Below are positions 41,805-47,326 of a DNA stretch of 47,326 nt, piece after piece. The notes beneath the pieces are model-generated. The model worked only from the letters and a program-made list of their open reading frames with translations. It had not been told where the DNA came from and searched no databases. The DNA is from a bacterium (lineage in GTDB: Bacteria > KSB1 > UBA2214), in NCBI GenBank assembly GCA_029560815.1, contig JAKQKF010000536.1, positions 1 through 47,326 of the forward strand, in the 5' to 3' direction. How positions within the stretch are numbered: the first letter of the stretch is position 1; each line of letters starts with the position of its first letter. The translations under genes and the position numbers were made by a program.

Positions 41805-42877
41805 AGTGTAATCAGGAAAAGAGAGCTCAAAATGCCATGCTCGGGCTCGCCATCGGCGATGCGGTCAGCTGGAGCGCCCTCTATCACCGCTCCCATCTGC
41901 TGCCTTTTTGGACACGACGGCTGCGCCGCGAGATCGATGAGCAGGATGAGACAGCAGGAATTTCCGGGCAGGCTTTGCCTTTTTCCCTTAATCGCAATGG
42001 ATTGCTCTTTTTACCCTCGCCGACCGATGATACGGAATGGGCGGCTTTCACCGCCCGCAATTGGCTGGACGCGGGTGCGGATGATGCGGCTGAATCACTC
42101 CTGACAGCGTGGCGCGGGCTGGCTGCTGCGGAAGAGAGCGTCCGCGGCAAGCACAGCGTCAAGGCGGCGCTTTGGAATTTGCGGAAAGGACTCCTGCCTC
42201 CGGTTACAGGGCACGACAATCCGGGCTGGTTCGATGACGCGGCCATGTGTCGTGCGGTTCCTGTTGGGCTGCTGCATGCCGGCCGGCCGGAAGCGGCCGC
42301 CCTGGCCGCCCGCCTGGACGCGGAAGTCACCAATTATGCGGATGGAATCTATGCAGCGCAAGCGATTGCGGCAGCTGTAGCAGCCGCGTGCGGTGGGGGG
42401 GAGGCGGAGGAGGCCATCACTGCCGCACTGGCAGTGCTGCCGGAGGCCAGCTGGAGCGCTGCGACCGCAGCCCTGATCCCGGCGGCCCCGGGGACCATTC
42501 CTCTGCACAGCGCGGTCATGGAACTGGGTGAACGGGTTGTCAACCGGGAATACAATACAGGCTGTGTGGCCGTGGAAATTCTTGCCATGACCCTCGGCAT
42601 CACCAGACTGGCCGGCGGCGATTTCGAAACGGGCATCATGGCCGCCAATCTGGTGGCCAAAGCTGCAGACAGCCTGCCTGCCCTCGTCGGCGCCTTTACC
42701 GGAGCCTTGTCCGATTATCCCGTGGCCACACCCTATTGGCTAAGGCGTCTTGGCACCCTGTCTGGGATTTGCATCCCCTCCTGCAAGGGATGGGACTATC
42801 TGAAATTGACTGAAGAACTGGCGGCCATGGCGGCTTCCTCGTACAACAGCGGGACACCGCTCACCGAGCCGCAGTAA
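41801..42877 (+). CDS. ADP-ribosylglycohydrolase-family protein, copy 2 (degenerate metal site)
   Basis: A 358-aa paralog of the flanking genes. The family opening is present (NAMLGLAIGDAVSW, 11-24) and the first metal motif is intact (TDDTE, 75-79). The second motif, RDxDT in copies 1 and 4, reads KAADS here (287-291), so the first Asp is replaced by Ala and the Thr by Ser, while one Asp remains. An insertion near residues 30-70 precedes the first motif. The protein could bind metal weakly, act on a different substrate, or be a non-catalytic partner. The ADGIYAAQAIAAAV helix matches SADGIWGSQAVAAAV of copy 4. It overlaps copy 1 by 4 bp and precedes copy 3 by 15 bp. No frameshift or stop suggests decay. 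Confidence 0.88.
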   Translation: MKCNQEKRAQNAMLGLAIGDAVSWSALYHRSHLLPFWTRRLRREIDEQDETAGISGQALPFSLNRNGLLFLPSPTDDTEWAAFTARNWLDAGADDAAESLLTAWRGLAAAEESVRGKHSVKAALWNLRKGLLPPVTGHDNPGWFDDAAMCRAVPVGLLHAGRPEAAALAARLDAEVTNYADGIYAAQAIAAAVAAACGGGEAEEAITAALAVLPEASWSAATAALIPAAPGTIPLHSAVMELGERVVNREYNTGCVAVEILAMTLGITRLAGGDFETGIMAANLVAKAADSLPALVGAFTGALSDYPVATPYWLRRLGTLSGICIPSCKGWDYLKLTEELAAMAASSYNSGTPLTEPQ

Positions 42878-42892
42878 AACCCGGGAGGTCTC

Positions 42893-44236
42893 TTGCAGAT
42901 CCGTTATCTGTCAGCAGAAGAGCTGGTCATCCATGAACTCGACCAGGCCCGCCAGGAGGGCAAGGATGTGGAGGAATTGGACGACCAGTGGAACACCCTC
43001 GTGACCTATGAGTCCGATCAGGAAAAACTGAGACCGGCCGCCCGAAAGCTGCTGGATCATATCCGCGCACTGCCCGCGGATGCCCGGCTTATCGCTGACG
43101 AGCCATCAACCTTCAATGAGATCAGGCGCAAATCCGGGTGGCATGAATTGGACTCGGGTGCATCGATCCCGGTGGAGGTCCTGTACGATAAAATTCAAGG
43201 CGGCTGGCTTGGGCGAGCCGCCGGCTGCCTCCTCGGCAAACCGGTCGAAAAAATCGGACGCGAGGGGATCCAGGAGATTCTGGAAGCGAGCGGACAATGG
43301 CCGCTGCGTGACTACATCACCGCCCGCGACATTCCGGATGAACTGATCGCCAGGTACCCATGGAATCGTCATGGCGGTATCGAAAGCCTGCGCGAAAACA
43401 TCATCTGCATGCCCGAGGATGATGATATGAATTATCCCATCGTCAACCTCATCGCCGCACAGCGCCATGGCCCCGATTTCACAACTGCTGACATCGCCTT
43501 GACATGGCTTGAATTCCTGCCGGTCCTTTCCACCTTCACCGCGGAGCGCGTCGCCTATGCCAACTGTCTCAAACTGGTGCCCATAGAACGCTGCGCTGTT
43601 ACCGATAATCCCTTCCGGGAATGGATCGGCGCGCAGATCCGCGCCGACCTGTGGGGCTGGGTCGCCCTTGGTGCGCCTCTACAAGCGGCAGAATGTGGCT
43701 GGCGCGACGGCCATCTCAGTCATGTGCGCAACGGCCTTTATGGAGAGATGTTTTTCGCAGCGGCCATTGCCCTGGCGGGAAACCTCGCTGATGTTGAGTC
43801 CATTCTCCGGGGAGCCTTGCAGGTTGTGCCCGGCAGCAGCCGGTTCGCGGAGGCCATCCTCTTCGGCATTGGCGCGGCCAGGGAGGAGAGCGATTGGGAG
43901 AGGATAACCGACCACATCCACAACAAATACGGCCATCTTCATTGGGTGCATACGCTCAACAACGCCGCTCTCGTCGCGGCCGCGCTCATCCATGGGGCTG
44001 GCGATTACGAAAAGAGCATATGCGCCGCAGTAATGGGCGGGTGGGATGCGGACTGCAATGGCGCTACCGTCGGCTCCCTCCTTGGCACCATGCTCGGTGC
44101 ACACGCCCTGCCGGAAAAGTGGACGGCTCCCTTGCATAACTGTCTGCGCTCGAGCGTTATGGGGCGCGATCACTCCCCACTGGATGAGCTGGCGCGAGAG
44201 TGCACCAGCCTCCATCCCGGCTTTACCCATCATTAA
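42893..44236 (+). CDS. ADP-ribosylglycohydrolase-family protein, copy 3 (long subfamily)
   Basis: A 447-aa member with a TTG start at 42893 preceded by GGGAGG at the proper distance. Residues 1-95 are an N-terminal extension with charged helices (SAEELVIHELDQARQEG) not found in the other three copies. The DraG-type domain follows (KIQGGWLGRAAGCLLGKP, 100-117). Its metal motifs are distinct: EDDDMNY (175-181) in place of TDDTE, and WDADCNGATVG (384-394) in place of RDTDTLAAIVG. Both keep the Asp ligands. This pattern marks a separate subfamily of ADP-ribosylglycohydrolase-like proteins, often found next to sugar-uptake genes and of unknown substrate. It probably acts on a different bond or form of the substrate than copies 1 and 4. 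Confidence 0.9.
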   Translation: MQIRYLSAEELVIHELDQARQEGKDVEELDDQWNTLVTYESDQEKLRPAARKLLDHIRALPADARLIADEPSTFNEIRRKSGWHELDSGASIPVEVLYDKIQGGWLGRAAGCLLGKPVEKIGREGIQEILEASGQWPLRDYITARDIPDELIARYPWNRHGGIESLRENIICMPEDDDMNYPIVNLIAAQRHGPDFTTADIALTWLEFLPVLSTFTAERVAYANCLKLVPIERCAVTDNPFREWIGAQIRADLWGWVALGAPLQAAECGWRDGHLSHVRNGLYGEMFFAAAIALAGNLADVESILRGALQVVPGSSRFAEAILFGIGAAREESDWERITDHIHNKYGHLHWVHTLNNAALVAAALIHGAGDYEKSICAAVMGGWDADCNGATVGSLLGTMLGAHALPEKWTAPLHNCLRSSVMGRDHSPLDELARECTSLHPGFTHH

Positions 44237-44253
44237 AGAAACAGGATGACAGG

Positions 44254-45240
44254 ATGAAAACAACCGGAAAGATCAGCGGAGACCCCGCCAGGCGGCTGGA
44301 TAAAGCTTTCGGCGCCATGATCGGCGTCGCGATCGGCGATTCCCTCGGTGATGCAGCGCGCACACCGGAGAATCATTTCCTTTACGGTATCACCACCGGC
44401 TTTGGGCCGGGAGCCGCATGGAGCACGGACGATACTGAATTCGCCTTGTTGACAGCCCAACTCCTGATTGAAACCGGAGGGAAGCTGACTGATGAGGCAG
44501 TGCTAGACATGTGGAAACGCCATGTGGTCACCCAGGATGAAATGAAGCGCGGCGGAGCAAGCGAACGCGAGGCCGCGCAGAACATCCGTCGTGGCATGAT
44601 AGCCCCTGAAACCGGCTTCTTCAATGCCTATTCGCTGAGCGACGGTGCCGCCATGCGCGCAACGCCGATCGGCATCATCCACGCCGGTGATCCCCAAGGC
44701 GCGATGCGCTGCGCGGAGATCGAATCGCGTATCAGCCATTCAGCCGATGGCATCTGGGGAAGCCAGGCCGTTGCCGCCGCTGTGTCTGTCGCCATGGCGG
44801 ATGGCAGTGTTGAAGAATGCTTCGCCGCCGCTCTCGAAGCAGCGCCGGAACACTCCTGGCTGCGTAAAAATCTGTTAACTGTGCAGGAGATGCTTTCCGG
44901 AGACAGCGTGCTCGAAGAGATATGGATGCCGCTGCATGACCTTCTCCGATCGGAGTATAAAGCGGTAGTGCCGGAGGCTGTCCCCTCTGCGCTTGCAGTA
45001 GTAAAACTGGCGCGCGGGGAATTCCGGCGCGGCATCCTTCTGGCCGCCAATTTCGGCCGCGATACCGACACTCTTGCCGCAATCGTCGGCGGCATCACGG
45101 GCGCTCTCCACGGTGCCTCCCAAATACCGCCGGCCTGGATCGAGAAATGCCGTTATCCTACAGGCACCTGCCTGGGATTTACCAAGGGGATGGATATCAG
45201 AAAGGTCGCTGAAGAACTGGCTGCGCTCATCCCGGTCTGA
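44254..45240 (+). CDS. ADP-ribosylglycohydrolase-family protein, copy 4 (intact metal site)
   Basis: A 328-aa protein using the ATG at 44254; an open frame begins earlier at 44200 but overlaps copy 3. Family motifs are FGAMIGVAIGDSLGD (19-33), STDDTE (57-62) and ANFGRDTDTLAAIVGG (265-280) with D270, D272 and T273. All expected metal ligands are present. It resembles copy 1 more than copies 2 or 3, consistent with an older duplication separated by the two divergent genes. The SHSADGIWGSQAVAAAV helix is shared with copy 2. It is the last gene of the locus. The next gene, at 45387, has its own candidate promoter and an unrelated product. Confidence 0.92.
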   Translation: MKTTGKISGDPARRLDKAFGAMIGVAIGDSLGDAARTPENHFLYGITTGFGPGAAWSTDDTEFALLTAQLLIETGGKLTDEAVLDMWKRHVVTQDEMKRGGASEREAAQNIRRGMIAPETGFFNAYSLSDGAAMRATPIGIIHAGDPQGAMRCAEIESRISHSADGIWGSQAVAAAVSVAMADGSVEECFAAALEAAPEHSWLRKNLLTVQEMLSGDSVLEEIWMPLHDLLRSEYKAVVPEAVPSALAVVKLARGEFRRGILLAANFGRDTDTLAAIVGGITGALHGASQIPPAWIEKCRYPTGTCLGFTKGMDIRKVAEELAALIPV

Positions 45241-45273
45241 GCGCATTCCATTTAAGGGAAGGCGACTTTTTCG

Positions 45274-45302
45274 TTGATTGGCTCGCGGCGAATTCTTATA
45301 TT
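45274..45302 (+). promoter_or_regulatory. Candidate promoter of the SGNH/TPR gene
   Basis: TTGATT at 45274-45279, 17-bp spacer, TATATT at 45297-45302, about 85 bp before the GTG start at 45387. The palindrome TCCCCGCGCGGGGA at 45337-45350 lies in the leader and could be an operator or a small hairpin. Confidence 0.45.
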
Positions 45303-45386
45303 GCCCTGTCAGGCTGCACCTGCCGGGGTGTCCGATTCCCCGCGCGGGGAGCAGAACGCCCGTCACCCTCTCGCAGAAAGCATCGC

Positions 45387-47326
45387 GTGAATAACAAGAG
45401 AAGATTTGGATTTCACCTGCTCCTCTTTCTGACGCCCTTCCTGCTGCTCGTCCTCCTCGAGCTCTTGCTGCGCCTCTTCAACTTTTTCCCGCGCGAGCCC
45501 CTCTTTGTCGATGCCGTGCAGGAGGGGAGGGAGGTCATCCGGATCAATCCCGATGTGGCCAGACGCTATTTCGATCCCAAAAAGGTTGTGGTGCCCAATC
45601 TCTACCCGGAGAGCTTTGGCCGTACCAGGACAGAGAACACCTTCCGCATCTTCTGTCTGGGCGGTTCCACCACCGCCGGCTTTCCCTTCGAGTTCCAGGT
45701 CCCTTTTCCAGCCCAGCTCAGGATCCTGCTCTCCGGCCAGTACCCCGGCCGCCAGTTCGAGGTGATCAACCTCGGCCTCTCGGCGGTCAACAGCTTTACG
45801 GTCCTTGATTTCATCCCCGAAGTGCTTGCGCAAAAGCCCGATCTCATCCTGCTCTACATGGGGCACAACGAGTTCTATGGCGCCTACGGCAGCGCCTCGG
45901 TCGTCTCCGCCGGCCGGAACGGCGCCCTCATCCGCGCCTATCTCGGACTGCAGAGGCTGCGCAGTGTGCAGATGGTCCGCGCCCTGATCTCCTCTCTCAC
46001 GCCTGCCCGGCGGCTGGACCCCGAGAACAGCACGCTGATGGAGCAAGTGGCCGCCGGCCAGCGCATCCCCTATCGATCGGCGCTCGAAAAGCGGACCCTG
46101 GAAAATTTCCGCACCAACCTCGAGCTGATCCTTGAAAAATGCCGCCGCGCCGGCGTTCCCGTCGTCGCCGGCACCCTGGTTTCCAATCTCAAGGACCAGC
46201 CGCCCCTGGGCAGCTTCAGCCGCGGCGACAGCGATCATGCATCGGAGAAAACGACCGTGGAGCTGACCTCCCGTGTCGACGCGCTTTATCAGCAGGGGGC
46301 GTATCAGGAAGCGCTGGCTGCGGCAAATCAATTGATCGCCGGCGATTCCCTCTCCGCCGGCAGCTGGTACCACGCCGGCAGAATCCAGCTCGCTCTTGGC
46401 GATTCCCTCGCGGCCATGACGAGCCTGAAGGCCGCCAGGGAGAGGGATCCGATTCGCTTTCGCGCCGGCGAGGATTTCAACCGGATCATTGCGGATGTCG
46501 CCAGGACTCACGGCGCCTGTCTGGCCGATATCGAGCGGATCTTCGCCTCCGCCTCGCCCGCCGGTATCCCCGGCGCTGAACTGATCTGCGACCATCTCCA
46601 TCCCAATCCTGAAGGATATTTCCTCATGGCGCAGGGTTTTACCCGGGAGATCGCCAGCGCGGGCCTCATCAAAAGCCCTGCGTCAGTGATGGCTGCCCCT
46701 TTTGGGCCCTTCGCCGTGACCGATCTCGATTGGGAGATCGGCCTGCTGCAGATCTATAAACTGATCCACTGCTGGCCTTTTGCCGACCGCAAGATCGACT
46801 GGTCTCTCTACAAACCCCGCGGCGAGCGCGCGGCCGCCAGGATTGCCTATGATTACCTTTTCAATCACCACAACTGGGTGCAGGCGCACTATGCCATGGC
46901 GGACACCTTTTCCGGCCGCGGTGAGCACGAAAAGGCCCGCCGCGAGTATGAGGCTGTGCTTGCCTTTTACCCGGACAAACCACAGCCCTATTTAAAGATA
47001 GCTGCGGCTTTTGAAGCTGAAGAGGAGTGGGCAGGGGCCGAAAAAGCCATCACTGCAGCTTTGGCGAGGACGGAAAAGAAGGGGATGATCTACTACCGGC
47101 TGGCGCTGGCCCAGTCCCGGCAGAAAAAACTCGCCGCCGCCATCCAGAATATCCAGCACGCCATCGTCGCCCCCGAGATCAGCCCCGAGCAGCGCATCGC
47201 AGCCAAGTATGACCTCGCCGGATTCTTTGTCGACGCGAAACGGCTGGATTATGCCGCGGAGGTCCTTCAGGACATCCTGCGCGAAAAGCCGGATTATGCG
47301 CCCGCTCTGGAGCTAAAGCAGAAATA
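45387..47326 (+). CDS. Membrane-anchored SGNH hydrolase with TPR repeats (3' end at window edge)
   Basis: The frame runs from a GTG at 45387 to the window edge without a stop; the last two bases, TA, may begin the stop codon. At least 646 residues are encoded. Residues 7-30 form a membrane anchor or uncleaved signal. An SGNH (GDSL-like) hydrolase domain follows: block I FCLGGSTTAGFPFEF with the nucleophile Ser, block II INLGLSAVNS, block III LYMGHNEFYGAYG (Asn), and block V CDHLHPNPEGY with the Asp-x-x-His pair. TPR-like helices interrupt the domain before block V and continue after it (HYAMADTFSGRGEHEKARREYEAVL-type, read in parts). Relatives with SGNH and TPR parts are linked to modification of surface polysaccharides. 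A weak ribosome site precedes the GTG. A large ORF on the opposite strand is only its shadow. Confidence 0.85.
   Translation, partial: MNNKRRFGFHLLLFLTPFLLLVLLELLLRLFNFFPREPLFVDAVQEGREVIRINPDVARRYFDPKKVVVPNLYPESFGRTRTENTFRIFCLGGSTTAGFPFEFQVPFPAQLRILLSGQYPGRQFEVINLGLSAVNSFTVLDFIPEVLAQKPDLILLYMGHNEFYGAYGSASVVSAGRNGALIRAYLGLQRLRSVQMVRALISSLTPARRLDPENSTLMEQVAAGQRIPYRSALEKRTLENFRTNLELILEKCRRAGVPVVAGTLVSNLKDQPPLGSFSRGDSDHASEKTTVELTSRVDALYQQGAYQEALAAANQLIAGDSLSAGSWYHAGRIQLALGDSLAAMTSLKAARERDPIRFRAGEDFNRIIADVARTHGACLADIERIFASASPAGIPGAELICDHLHPNPEGYFLMAQGFTREIASAGLIKSPASVMAAPFGPFAVTDLDWEIGLLQIYKLIHCWPFADRKIDWSLYKPRGERAAARIAYDYLFNHHNWVQAHYAMADTFSGRGEHEKARREYEAVLAFYPDKPQPYLKIAAAFEAEEEWAGAEKAITAALARTEKKGMIYYRLALAQSRQKKLAAAIQNIQHAIVAPEISPEQRIAAKYDLAGFFVDAKRLDYAAEVLQDILREKPDYAPALELKQK

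Noticed and set aside
42377..42420. G-rich run within copy 2 considered as a possible frameshift site explaining its altered second motif
   Set aside because: The frame stays open on both sides, and the conserved helix before it and the C-terminal GALxxY/GxCIPS segments after it are in the same frame, so no frameshift is needed.
40815..45240. Toxin-antitoxin or phage-defence module based on ADP-ribosylation
   Set aside because: No ADP-ribosyltransferase (DarT-, DraT- or toxin-like) gene or macrodomain is present. The neighbours are transport and sugar-kinase genes, which fit catabolism better.
45297..45386. Possible riboswitch in the GC-rich leader before the SGNH/TPR gene
   Set aside because: I could not match any known riboswitch core; only the short palindrome and a few GC stems are visible.
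45363..46601. 412-residue open frame on the minus strand
   Set aside because: It is antisense to the SGNH/TPR gene, which has all four SGNH blocks and continuous TPR-like helices on the plus strand.

Overview
The window is a GC-rich bacterial chromosomal segment with about 33 protein genes, mostly tightly packed. Several features point to the Bacteroidota/FCB superphylum, perhaps a KSB1-, Calditrichota- or Ignavibacteriota-like lineage: a PorV/PorQ-family outer-membrane protein, two exported proteins with type IX-secretion-like C-terminal tails (one with the NYPNPFNPTT signature), a TonB-dependent receptor with a carboxypeptidase-regulatory-like N-terminus, and twin-arginine Gfo/Idh/MocA oxidoreductases. 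This placement is an inference; no rRNA or other marker gene is present. I see no tRNA, rRNA, CRISPR array, insertion sequence or prophage.

Left part (1-24.6 kb). A two-component system (membrane histidine kinase, cut by the left edge, plus a sigma-54-activating response regulator) faces a predicted outer-membrane barrel protein and a secreted protein with three Asp/Gly-rich calcium-type repeats. Next comes a four-gene operon of two Tat-exported Gfo/Idh/MocA oxidoreductases, a DoxX-like membrane protein and a secreted discoidin-like protein. It is followed by a GT39-like membrane glycosyltransferase with an ApbE-like flavin transferase, a very large secreted C45/phospholipase-B-like hydrolase with extra domains, and a FucP-like sugar permease. 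A minus-strand group follows: a nucleoside-symporter-like MFS protein, a Gfo/Idh oxidoreductase, a secreted sugar epimerase fused to a DUF1080 domain, and a GT2 glycosyltransferase. A Ca2+-type P-type ATPase closes this part. The oxidoreductase/epimerase/DUF1080 combination resembles 3-keto-glycoside catabolism.

Right part (24.7-45.2 kb), the most interesting region. A LacI-family repressor has a near-consensus promoter and two matching operators. It is followed on the same strand by a TonB-dependent receptor, a secreted tail-bearing protein, a PorV/PorQ-family protein, a lipoprotein alpha/beta hydrolase, a ribokinase and an exported LVIVD-repeat protein. After an intrinsic terminator come a beta-lactamase-fold serine hydrolase, two CUT1-type ABC permeases, a membrane-anchored solute-binding protein and four consecutive, divergent ADP-ribosylglycohydrolase (DraG/ARH) family genes. 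No ABC ATPase is present. I infer a regulated locus for capture, import and cleavage of a ribosyl-containing compound, with released ribose phosphorylated by the ribokinase. The substrate is unknown.

The last gene (from 45387, running off the right edge) encodes a membrane-anchored SGNH hydrolase with TPR repeats and has its own candidate promoter. The overall theme is sensing, import and enzymatic cleavage of glycosides, typical of a heterotrophic polymer or necromass degrader.
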